DNA of 64,000 bases from Ciborinia camelliae (Eukaryota > Ascomycota > Leotiomycetes > Helotiales > Sclerotiniaceae), in NCBI GenBank assembly GCA_025890175.1, contig JANPYM010000010.1:339498-403497 (forward strand), in the 5' to 3' direction. Shown piece after piece: positions 22,200-33,750 of the stretch (position 1 is its first letter; every line of letters starts with the position of its first letter). The position numbers and the translations under genes were made by a program. The notes under the pieces were generated by a model that was not told the DNA's origin, did not search any database, and saw nothing but the letters and a program-made list of their open reading frames with translations.

Positions 22200-25100
22200 A
22201 TGGCCCCTCCAACGAGTCCGAGTTCTGTCAAAACCGCCCTCGACGTCGCACCCACTCAAGAGCAGAAGGATTGGGCAGCTGAGGTCCACACCGAACGTCA
22301 AGATGGTGGTGGCATTCGTGGTAAAATAGCTAACCAAGTGTCCAAGCTCTTCGGAAAGAAGAAAGCTCCGTCACAACCAGAGGTATGATATCCCAACAAC
22401 TTAATCGCATTGCAAGCACTGTGTTGAAGGCTAACCATCCATCTTAGATGTCAAGTTCTAGCAATGAAACATTGTCGACCTCTGCCAGCGCTCCAGCAAC
22501 TGCCTCGACAAGTTCACGAGCTTATAACAATGTATCGTCGAATATATCACAGGACCAAGTCATTCCAGGTACTTCCAACAAGAGAATGACTCGAACTCAA
22601 ACGGCGAAAGCAAGCGACTCAACTGCTGGTGATGCTGATTTACCCGCAGCTGTCCCAAAGAAGTCAAAGCAGAAAGCCCTTGCATCCTCATCGAAGGCAG
22701 AGCCCAAGGACAACAAAGGCAAAGAAGTGGTAAGTTCTCTTTCTTCCAACCATTTAATAAGGGAAATAAAAGACTGATTGAACATCTCTAGGGTCGAGCA
22801 CCAGCATCATTGCCAGGACCTGCAGGTTCTACCCATAAGAGTCCTACAATTCCCCCACCCAACTACAAGGGTCCTCTAATTCCCCCACCCAAACACAACC
22901 GCCCTCTAATCCCCCCTCCCAACCACAACCGCCCTCTCATCCCGCCTCCCAACCACAACCGCCCTCTCATCCCCCCACCTACGCACAGAACCCCTCGTGG
23001 CTCAGAGCCGATTAGCTTCTACATCGGTGAGGAAAGTCCAAAGGAGTTGAATCTTGAGCCAGAACCTCGACCTTTGCCAGCAAACTACCACCGACTTTGG
23101 AACGAGTACAGAGCTGCTGGAATTATGACCGATCCTCCTGTTGTTTATGAGGATTCCGAAAAGGAGGAGACAATGAAGAAGCAAGTGGATCTTATTGTTC
23201 TTTCTTATGGTCCTGAAGAACGCAGCCATACGGAGATGAATGAAGCTTCGGAGGAAGCAGAACCTGTTAAAGCTTCTAAAGCTGCCAAAGCTGCGAAAGC
23301 CGCCAATACCGCCAAGAGCCCACGTCCCCGTTTGGTCATCAAAAATAGTGATGGAGATTCCAGCAAGCCAGACAAAGGAAAAGGAAAGGTAAGTCATTGA
23401 TCTTCTAATGTGGTAACTATGAGAAGACAACATGCTAATTTTATTTCTGTCAGGCTTTGGATGATGGCAGTGAAGAAACTGCTGAGGCGTCTGAGAGCGA
23501 TGAGATGAATGTAAGTTAACCATTGTCTGTGTGGGATTATGGCGTTTTTTAGGACAAATTTGGACATAACATGATTTTCAACCTTAAGTCATAGTTTTGA
23601 ACTGTGGATCGTGGTTTTTAAAAATGAGCGTCGTGACTTCGGGTGTTCCAAGTTGCGAAAACAGAGTGCACGGGCTTGAGGGGCTTAAGGGCAGGAACGG
23701 TAATGCTTTAGGTAAATGAAAGGGGGGGGAATGATTTCCCCCAGGTGCTCCTCTCCCTTAAGGCACTCCCTACCCCTGGAGCCTTTCCATTATTTTCTTA
23801 TTGATAACACTAATCCTATCTCGGTATAGAGAACCACGATCCACGACTTTCGACCTAAAATCATGAAATATGTCTAATTTTGTCCTAAAAAGGCACCACA
23901 GAAAATGCCACTGCGTTGTTTTCTACTATATTAAATAACTATGCTGACTTACAAAGCAGTTACAGAGCCCCGTTCCAACAAACCCGAACGCAAAATTGCT
24001 CAAAAAGATTCCACCAGGTCATGAGGTGATTGACGAAGGAATGCATGACCGAAGTCGAATCATGGTTGGAACCCCACAACCAGAAGCTCTTACGCTCGTA
24101 TTCAAAACCGGCAAAGAGGATCCAAACAGTCCAGGTGTCATGCAGCACCTTGCCAACGTCTCCTATAAATACGAAAAAGAAGAGGTGGATTGGAGCAGCG
24201 GAAAGTTTGTCACAGGTCTCAACAAGTGGCGAGGTCAAATTTTCAGCCGACTTCTTGGTAAAAAGATGGCAACACGATGGAAGTGGACTCATGATGAGAT
24301 GGACGTCTTGTGCACTATCCTATCGATTCATCTAAAATCAGCAGAGGTAGGGGGTTCATGGACTAAGATCGACTGGGACACTGTGACGGGAGTCTATAAT
24401 AGCCACTTCGAAGGTGTGACTCAAAGCGCTGGAGAGTTGTACGCTCGCGTTAAATACAACGCTAAGAATGGTGGGATTGCAACATCAGAGCCTGGCAAGA
24501 CCATGGAAAATGATCGCGCAGCGCCCGTTCGAACCCCGGACGGCTTAAAGAACCAGATGCTGCATTTTGCAGATCAAAGAGCAGTCGATTTAGTGAAGAA
24601 GGCTAAGGATCGAAAGACAGCTGAAGTTCCTACCTATGGAGAAGATCACAACAGCAGTAAGCCAGTTACACCGAGCAAAGAATCTTTCTCGCCAGCTTGG
24701 TCAGAAGGTACGTCGCTCCTAAAGATCGTCTTTGTGGATAGTACCAAGATTCCTGGTCATTTCAATAAGAGATTTCGTGTGAAGGCTAATCATAATGACG
24801 GCGATACAGATCAGAATGACAGTGATTCAGATCAGAAACCCCCACCAACTAAGAAGATAAAGTTGAATAGGCCAGCTGGTCATCTCCGCGGTGGTCAAAT
24901 GTCCGGCTACAATCCCAATTTCAACTACACCGATGACACCCCACCTACATCAGATGATCAGGGTCGCGAATTCCCTGCCGATTCTCCTTTTAGACTACCT
25001 GAGGAGGACAACGAAGCATTGGCTACTCGAGCTGTCAGAGCTTTGGCAGAAGCTCAACGAATATTGAACCTTGACGAAGCTTCCTCTGACGCCGATGCTC

Positions 25101-25576
25101 CTCCCATAGTGGATCGACCAACCTCACACTCTAATACCAAGAAGAGATCGAGGGAGACTGATGAAGGGAGTGAGGGTACTGATGTGGAGGCGGCTCCATC
25201 ACGAAAGAAGGTAATGCTGAATAAGCGTGTTCCTCGTGAAGACCCTTTTCATAATGCCCCAGCCGGCCCATCTACCGCGATGGAGAATAAACAAACTTCT
25301 GCCTCGCGCCCTAAGAAGAGATCTAGGGAAAATGAGGAAGTCGATGATGCATGGTTGAGCGAACCCATGGATCGAGCCCCGTCTCCAAAGAAGGCAAAGG
25401 TGGAGAAGACTCAAGGTCGTCACACTTCTAGCACTTTGCACCAAAACGCTGCGAACGTGGTGGATTCAGAACCTGATGCTCGAGAATCACCGTATGGTTG
25501 GGTAACTGCGGCGAACAAGGCAGCGAAGACCAAACGTCGTCTTCCAACCTTGGACGACTATTTAGCCGACAATTAG
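22200..25576 (+). CDS. Large Myb/SANT-like paired-module protein (family member 5)
   Basis: Five exons: 22200-22382, 22448-22729, 22792-23388, 23454-23510 and 23960-25576, all joined in phase 0, giving 911 residues. The first three introns are 62-65 bp; the fourth is 449 bp because it holds an inverted-repeat insertion. An alternative acceptor 6 bp downstream (TTACAG) would drop two residues. N-terminal third is low-complexity: a PLIPPPxHNR tandem repeat in exon 3 and a KAAKAAKAA run. Exon 5 has LTLVFKTGK (about 417-425), block A (YKY 442-444, DW 450-451, LNKWR 460-464), block B (WKWTHDE 480-486, DW 511-512, YNSHFEG 519-525, Q-x-x-GEL 528-533) and RTPDGL (564-569). Near the C-terminus a segment is duplicated: KKRSRETDE and KKRSRENEE, each followed by a basic KK patch. 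Nuclear function inferred; role unknown. Confidence 0.78.
22845..22982 (+). repeat. 30 bp coding minisatellite (PLIPPPxHNR units)
   Basis: Four to five imperfect copies of a 30 bp unit, each encoding ten residues of the form P-L-I-P-P-P-x-H-N-R. The units differ by a few bases (AATT/CATC, AAA/AAC), so the array has been drifting or expanding in frame. Confidence 0.85.
23545..23891. mobile_element. MITE-like inverted-repeat element in intron 4 of the 911-residue gene
   Basis: The left arm (about 23545-23617) starts TTTTTTAGGACAAATTTGG and ends GTGGATCGTGGTT. The right arm (about 23831-23891), read in reverse complement, starts TTTTTAGGACAAAATTAG, shares CATGATTTT, and ends GTGGATCGTGGTT. The centre has no ORF. 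The element lies wholly between donor 23511 and acceptor 23959, so it lengthens the intron without breaking the frame. The target duplication is unclear (GGC is present on both sides). Confidence 0.75.
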
Positions 25577-28500
25577 TCGTCTCTGTGGTTCACAAGGCAA
25601 GATTTTTCTCATAATTACACTTTGCAAAGACACATTGACAGAAATAAATCGTGTTTTGGTTTTGTGTCAAAGCAGTGTGGAAGGTATGAGAAAGGATTCG
25701 TGGATGATTTGTAATTGGGCTATTAGCGACTGGCGATTGGCGATTGATGATTGGCAGGCATATCACTCCAAATGGGATCACATCACTTCAACAACAACAT
25801 TGCAAAGATGGACCTACATGCTTTTTCACCACAAATTCTCCATATAAAAATGACGGGGCAACTGTATATGCGATCGTCCTGTGGATATGGAAAACCTAGC
25901 GCTTATGCAGCTATTCAAAATAAATGCGCAGTCATGTAATATCACTTCATGGCGGGAAGGTTCAGATATTTGGGTTCTTTTGTCATTTTCCGGGGTTTTA
26001 TTCAGGCTGTTTTGTTATCGCTTTTGACTGGGAAATGATTATGGTTTTCGACATCTGTTCTGGCATGGTTTTGGGGAATATCTGGAGTTGACTCTGGCTT
26101 TGGTTCTATGTGAGTTTGCGAATGGATCACTGGTGTGGCTGGCCACCACCCTAGACACCTTTTGCATCTCGCATTCGGTAATTGAGCTTGTGGTTAGATA
26201 TATAGCTAGGATGCGCACCTACTGGATTTCTTCCCTAGCTTGTTTCTGGCCATGTAAGACCCCCGTACCTACTTTGGGTGTAAGGGATATCGGACTTCTG
26301 CAATTTTGGGAGGAATTAATGTATATATTCGGTGGCATATGAGGAAATGGGAAGGAATGAAGATGCTACAAGTCCATCAACCTTCACAAATATCACCAAT
26401 TGTCTCTGAATTTGCGAGCTTTTCGGGTGAGGGATGTTTATTCTGGTAATCAAGCAATGAATATATGAAACAATACCAAAATTTTCACAATAAAATGATG
26501 CTGTGAGTGAGATATAAATTGGTTATGATAATTGATAACGAATGCCTTCATGAAATGAATAACATTGGATGTTCTGAAATAACCCCCGGGGACCCATTTA
26601 TTGACTTGTCAGAAGACGGTTTCTAACTCCCGGTGCGCTCCCGGTGGCCTTAATATATACCACAATCAAAAGACATGCTACGATATAGATGCTCGAGAGG
26701 CATAAATGACCCATCTATTTTCACATACCTTCACATTCTCCCAATCATGGTCTATATTCGTTCAAGATAAGCATCTCAGATTCATCACCAAGCATCGTTC
26801 TATCGACACTATACCTACATAACCCAACTAACACAATATTCAACCAGCCATCCAGCAAACTCTCCGCGAACCCAATATTGCCAACTAACCCACCTAGGAT
26901 CTCCACATCTTCACCAAACTACCTAGGCTTGCTGGTTGGATTACATATGACTTGTATTTGGTGGTGGAATGGTTCTAGAAAAAACGATATACTTTGTCTT
27001 TCTGTCTTTCAAAATTCCAAATACCCTACAGCCCCGTTTTATCCCATCTACTCGTTCTTTAAATCTCCAATTTTTCATCTCAGACCAGTCGAGCCCCCCA
27101 CAGATAGGGATATGTAGTCGGTCTTTGTGGTGATAGTCATTTCCACTGATACAAATCCATATTGATTCCATCCATCCTGATCTTGTTACCGACGGAAAAC
27201 ACTACCAATTCAAATCAATAGGAAAATTTTGAAAGCTGAGGTCTATCAACTCTCCCACTCCGTCCCCGCTCGCAACCAGAGTCACGGCAGGGATACGAAA
27301 TCACCTCATCATTCTTGTCAAGTTAGCCTAAACTACCAAGATTAACATCTTTATGATAACTTTTGTTCTTCATGAGTGAATCAAAACATAATAAACGCTG
27401 GGTAAGCTAGTAAATTGAAGTTGCTGAGATAATAAACGAATAGAGAGGAAATGGGTTTCACAAGGGAAAGGAAAGATTAGTGCAATCATAATTGTGTGAG
27501 ATTCTTGAGGAAAGAAAGACTAAAAGCCCGAATCAATGTATATTTAAAAGCAGTAAAGTTCTATAACTTGAATTCAATCATAGGAAAGTATATCAACTAG
27601 AATCATATGTTTATTCCTATGAGTGAAATCCCCCATTCTTCGCTGATTACTACATATGAGCCGAGGAATTATCTCGCTAAATGCTAACTAGCTAGATGAA
27701 AAGTATTACTTCAATTAACTCACTGTGTACACTGAGAAGGACTTCGACTCAGAAGCCCGAGTCTGATTATCTGTTTGAAATTTTTGTATTAACTTGAAGT
27801 GTTTATGTCTTTATCATTCTAATTTAGAAGGGACATACTACGTCAGTGAATATATTTGGTTCAGTGAATCTAATCCAAAACTTAAAATATCCATAGCGTT
27901 ATGATGAATTATCACGATAATCCCCCCCTCTCAGTTCTCCGGGACTTTTATACCAACTTAATAATAAAAAGCCATCCAGGTCCATACTCTCATTCTCTCT
28001 TCCATACCAGTAAGCTCTTTGTCTGGAACCATTATTATTATCTGTTGGGATAATCATGTGATATGCCACGGCAAGCGCATACGGCTGCTAGATAGCTAGT
28101 GAGCGGGCATATATAAGTACAATCTGTAGCATAGTATAGTTCAAAAAAGACGAGCCGAATGCATTAAGATACTATAGTATAATCTGTCTTCACCACCCAT
28201 GGTGATACCAACATTATCTATGATACAAACCATCTTCCAACTACTATCCCCAACATCTCTCATCCTATCTCCTCCAATTAAACTATCACAAATCCAAAAT
28301 ACACCAAATCCCCCTTTAAATATCAGTAAGACTAGGTATGATTTCACTCACAACATATAACATCAGCATTAACATCCACTATCATGCCAGCCCTATGAAC
28401 CTTACCTGTTAATCATCATATCATAACCTACAATCCATCCATTTATCCCATCCCATCCGTTACCGTCCTATCCTTCCAAGTTCCTTTTCTTTCCAACATG

Positions 28501-28859
28501 ATCTACAACCATAGAAACTTATCTTAGCAAATTCATCTCTAATATTCACATCCTATGATCCCATTCCCAAAAACATATATTTAAGAAATCCACCAAACTA
28601 TCCATCTAAATACACACAACAAAAAACTCCCATCTCCGCTCGCAATTCTACATATCAATTAATATACATTTAGTCACAAAGAATTATAAACTATCATCCT
28701 TCATACAAAAGTTGAATTTAAAAAAACCCCGACTTATACAATTAATAAAACAAAACTATCGAATCCTATCTTTACAGTCCAATATGCTAATCCTACAGAT
28801 TACTTATAAACAACCATTAATTATCATCCGTAAAATCCCATCCATCACATTTCATTCTC
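25577..28859. other. 3.3 kb gene-poor stretch
   Basis: No ORF with start, codon pattern and splice support on either strand. A small inverted/tandem word (GCGACTGGCGATTGGCGATTG) is at 25726-25746. The rest is A/T-rich spacer on the 3' side of two convergent genes. Confidence 0.4.
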
Positions 28860-31800
28860 TCAATATCTGTCATACTTCGCCGTACTAATCATGACATATT
28901 TTTTGGCCGGTGCCAAGGGCACCGGCTCCCCATTCCCTCCATTCCTAGCACCCCCCCTATCCACCCCCTTCCCCTTCCCCACCCTAGCCCTAGGCCTCTC
29001 GAACCACCCCTCCTTCCTCCAATCAATCTTCTCCAGAACCCTCTGGACTCTCTCCCCCTTCCCCTTCCTCCCCCTCTCCACAAACCCCTCAAAAAACCTC
29101 CTCCTCGCATCCCTCCCCGTCCTCCTCACCCCCCTCTTCACCATCTCCCCCCTCAAGAACGGTCCCCCAACCGGATTCCCCAACCCCTTTCTCTCCGCCC
29201 GACTCACCTCGAGCATATACTCTCTCAAATATTCCCTCCTACGATATTCCTCTGGCGTTTCGCGCACAAATGGTTTATACGCACTGATCCACTTGATGCC
29301 TTCCGCGAGCACCAATCCTGGGGAATCTTCGATCAAAACCATGCGAGAATAGCGTTTGATGGCGTCGGTTTTGAGACGGAGATGACGGCGCACGATGGCC
29401 TCGCGCTTGCGCCGCGAGACGAGCTTGTGTTTGTGTGCGAGAGAGGATTTGTGGAGATTTTTAATGCCGTATCTGGATTTGAAGATTTTGGATGGCTTCA
29501 TGGTGTGGATGAGGGATGCGAGGGCTGTGGAGGAGGGCATATGTTAGTAGGGGGTTGTTAAAGGGATTTGGAAGGATAAGAGGGTATGCTTGAAAAAGAA
29601 ATGATACTTACTACCTGATCTCTCTTTCATACCAATCACTCTTCCTCCATGAGACTTGGCCGATTTCTCCTTACTGTCCTTCTTGGAAAGGATTGATACT
29701 GGAATCTTGGGTATTGCGTGAGCACTTAGATCCGGTGTATTATTTCCGCTCTTTCCTACAAAAATAGCACTAATATTCGCACCCGCATGCTGGAATAACG
29801 ATCCAAACCTACCAGAACCCGCTGCCAAAGGAGGTAAATTCGGTGTATCTTCTGCAAAAGAAGTAGTCTTTGAAAGTTTCGATGTTGTCTTTCGCAGTTG
29901 ATAAGAATCATTAGAGATACCCGTATCAATACTTAATCCAGTAGATGCTTTGTGTCTCATTGATTTGCTTTGAGATCTTGCATGATCTAATTTGATTCGA
30001 TGTTCATGCTCCAATGCGATGTCAAGATCGGTTTCCCAACCACCGAAACTCGTCTGTTTCTTTAGCTGGGGAGGAATGAAACCGAATACTTTGTTTGCTG
30101 GAGAGATTGGGCTTGCTTTTGACACGGTAGAAGATTGGTATGCTGTATTGATTCGAACCATTGGCTTTGGCTTCGGAGCGGAGTCTTGAGTAACTGAACT
30201 TTTGGCAGGTGGAGCAGGAAATTTATATGGCTCTCTGCAAGCAGTAGCGGTATGCACACAATATGCCTTGCAAGCATGTTGTGAACCATCAAATATGCCT
30301 CCAATATCTTGAGACTTAGATGTCATCGCAGATTGCGCAGCTTTATCTTTATCCCTTCCGCTTTCTCTGCGAGGAAAGAGGCCCAGACTCTTCTGTTTCT
30401 TCAGTGCTTGTTGCGGCGGAATATCCACAGAGTCACTTGCAGCCTCGCTTTCTTTATGAGGAAAGATGCCCAAACTCTTCTGCTTCTTTAACTGTGGTCG
30501 AGATGACGGTGGTTCTGGAAAGTTCATGAAAGAAGCTCCAGCTGAAACATCCAAAGATGCAGTAAGTGATTGTACACCTGGCATAGAGATACCAAGTGCA
30601 TTATAATTGACCGAAGTACCGTCACTACCGTATTTGACAGATGTGGAGCTCTCAGATGATTTGCTGGAAGCTTTTGAACTTGCATTGACATGAGTCGTCT
30701 CTGACTTCTCAAATCTTACAGATTTCAGACTTTCAGACGATTTTCTGCGGAGTATAGTAGCCATACTGCTCTTTTTCTTCAACCTAGGTTGAATCTCTTC
30801 AGGAGGCTCATATGGACTGTCCAAGAATGAAAGGTCGACATTTGGACTTAATTCTGGAAGCTTCACCGGTATATCTATCATATGGCCTCCCGTAATCTGG
30901 TCAGCTGAGCCTGAGGTAGAGTCAAATCGAGGCTCATTTGTGGGATTTGATTTTGACAGATCTTTGCCTTTTTGACGGTATTCTGTGGGTGGAGACGGCG
31001 TGGTAGGATTTAGTAGTGAATGTACAGGAGAATTTGAAACCGAGAGAGATGCCTTTCGTGTATGGGCTCCAATAGAAGAGTTATGTAGTGCAGTTTTACG
31101 AAGTTGGGCTCCAGCAGTGGGTGTAATAGGACTTTCTTGTTGTATTGGCAAGGCTGATTCAGGATTTGAAAGAGGTAGACTTGGAGTGTGCATTTCCGCA
31201 GTGTCATGTAATGGCATCTTGCGAAGTTTAATTCGGGCAGGAGCTAGGTCCGAATCTGGTATATCCGTAGAAGCGTTACGTAATGGCGTTTTACGCAGTT
31301 GAAGTTTTCGAGAAGCACCTTCCACCGGCATAATTTGCTGCGAAGGTAGTGGGGAAGCAGAAATTGAGGATAACCCACTCATAGCTCGACCCCGAAGGCC
31401 ACCGGAGGAACTGTAGGACTTTTGTGTGCGGAGTTGGGGTTTTTGTGCAATTTCCGATGGTATAGTTTTGAGAACCGAGGGATATCCAGGTAACTCTCTT
31501 AGATCCAAGGACTGATATGCTTGAAGTGCACTGGAATTGTTCTTCAAAGCCTTCTCAACTTGTTTTCTTGGATCGTTTTTCGTTGACGAATCCTGCTGCG
31601 ATACATGTGATGTCGAACCAGCTCGGAGAGTTTCAAATGAAGAGGCATCACTACCTTTATGCATTCTGCGAGATTTAGCTTTCGTAGAATTAACACTCGA
31701 GGCTCTTGCCCGTAAAGACGAAGATATGCCATCTGGGAAAGATGCTCTCCTCCTAATCGGAGCTTCTGGTCGGCGCAAGGCCTGTAGAATCTTCTCCTCT

Positions 31801-33750
31801 TTAGATGGATTTTGTGGAGGTAGCTGATATTTCGGATTGGGAGGTCCTCTTGACCATGGATCCGGGTATGATCTTTGACGAGATTGTGAAATTTGATGCT
31901 GATCTTTCAATGGAACCCAGGACTTGAAACTTTGATGCTGTGCCGCTTCGGAGCTTTGTTCCATAAATGGTGTATTTGCTCGCGGTCTCGTGTATTGGTT
32001 GTCAAGTGCCGAGATTTCTCTGTCTCCATTCGATGGCCTTGAGTTTGAGAAACTTTGCTTCTGGTGGAGAGCAGGAGTCGTTACAGCAGAGCGGGGCATT
32101 CTCGGAGCGTTCATTGGTATGGTGCGATATTCCTGGGAGTATTCGTGTTGACGTTTTGGAGATGCCAGGCGCTTTCGAGATTGTGATTTTTCCTCCATCC
32201 TACCGCGTTGAGACTCGCTTGGGGGCTTTGAGGTGACTGCATTAGATGGATATTCCCGGCCCTGCACTTTGTCTGATATGCTTTTTGAATAATGTTCAGC
32301 AGTTGTTGGCCTTTCTAGACCAGAAGGAACATTTTTTCCCCTGACTGATTGCTCATTCTGATTGTCTTGTCGTTCAGTGCGAGTTGATGAAGATGAGGAT
32401 GTTGTTGTGCTTATGGAGCGTCCAGATCGTATGCTGTATGCTACTGCGGCGCTTTTCTTGAAGAACATAATGTCGTGTATAGCATTTGATTGCTCAATCA
32501 TCTTATCGGCTAACTCGATGTAATCTCTCAAGTTCTCTCGAGTATCAACCCAATTATGTTTGCAATCTGGGTTCTTCAGAAGTTTTTCAAAATCGCCCAA
32601 CACTCCGGTGCCTTTGTGCTCCACCTCGATGATGAGATTATAAAACTTGGCTCTGTGCCTTCTCAATTTGTTAGGATCAATGAGATCATTTGGTAGTTCT
32701 CGGATGCATGGTGGATAGAGGGTATTGAGCATTGCAAGAACATTTGGTTTATAAAAGGGTCGAGTTTTGAGTTCATGAAGCATAGTCTGTCACATAAAAA
32801 TCAGCATAACCGATGATCTTGGAGAAACAGATTCACATACCCAAATTCTTAGATCGATAAAGCAAGCAGCATAGAAACCTTTAATAATTGTCTCCTGAGC
32901 TTGAATGTCTTCCACCCATTTTTTGGCATCAGGATCAGCACTGAGAACTCTTCTCCAATTGTTCTTGTCAATATTCAATCGCAAGGCAACCTCTCTAAGA
33001 GCCTCTCTTCTCCGACACTCAAGGTCTTGGAGATAGTCTATGCCAGTGAGAGCTTGGCTAAAGTCTACTAGCTCCTCTACCTTTGTAAACACTTTATCCA
33101 AACACCATTTTTTAATAAACTCGGTTGGTAATCCTCGGCTTGCTTTTTTGGTATCTGGGAATTCTGATGTAAAGTCAATATCCAAAAGAGATTCATTGAG
33201 GGGGTCCATGAATGGGTCTTTGGCTGCATTGTTTTGCGTTTTTGGTTTAATGCTTTCATCTTTATCCTCTTTGGTTGTGCCGATTTCATCCTTCTCCTTG
33301 GGCTTTGGTTCTTCCAATGAGGACAAAAACTTGATAATTGCTGTTCCCTTTGGTTCGTACTGCCACCACTTATGTGCCTCCTTCAATGTTGGCACCCGAT
33401 GGCCTATGCAATAAAATAAGTCAGTAACAATACTAAAAAACATGTCATGAAGAGATCTGACACTCTGACAACAATATCCGACCTTAGCCCAATGTTGCCA
33501 GAGGGGAGGGACATTTTACAAGTGTTAACATACCTGCATTAAAGGAAAACATGATTTTTAATGGAAGTTCAGAGGATAGATGACACTCTAACACATGATT
33601 GATAATCCAAGGAACTTGATCTTGATGCTTATCAATGATGGGTGTAGTGGGAGAATTGGAGATGGGGTCGGATGAAGTTGACGATAAGGAAGACCTGGTG
33701 GACAAGGTATCATCCTGCCAGGAGCTACTAGAGAATGAATTTCTCGCCAT
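28860..33750 (-). CDS. Large fungal hypothetical protein, 1539 residues
   Basis: Four minus-strand exons: 33534-33750, 32841-33403, 29612-32786 and 28860-29524. Introns are 130, 54 and 87 bp; all joins keep frame (phases 1, 0, 1). Exon 1 starts MARNSF at ATG 33750. Residues about 50-390 look folded and helical (HKWWQYEP, KPNVLAMLNTLYPPCIRELP). Residues about 400-1280 are Ser/Pro/Gln-rich and disordered, with repeated basic motifs: QLRKTPLRN, LRKMPLHD and LRKTALHN (about 755-830), then LKKQKSLGxFP twice (about 1025 and 1054) and LKKQTSFG (about 1167). The last exon is strongly basic (KHKLVSRRKREAIVRRHLRLK). The final intron has two overlapping donors 3 nt apart (GTAGTAAGT), CTACTAAC branch and CCACAG. 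Alternatively the last exon is a separate gene starting at ATG 29540. No family recognised. Confidence 0.65.
28940..29180 (-). other. G-rich tract on the coding strand of the last exon
   Basis: The plus strand is packed with CCCC runs (CCCCCC, CCCCTTCCCC, CTCCCCCT), so the sense strand has many closely spaced GGGG/GGG runs. It encodes Gly/Arg/Lys-rich sequence. Four or more G-runs within short distance meet the pattern for intramolecular G-quadruplexes. Confidence 0.6.

Noticed and set aside
28891..29352. Plus-strand open frame of 153 codons opposite the 1539-residue gene
   Set aside because: Opposite-strand shadow of a G-rich coding exon; Pro/Leu/Ser-rich by composition only.
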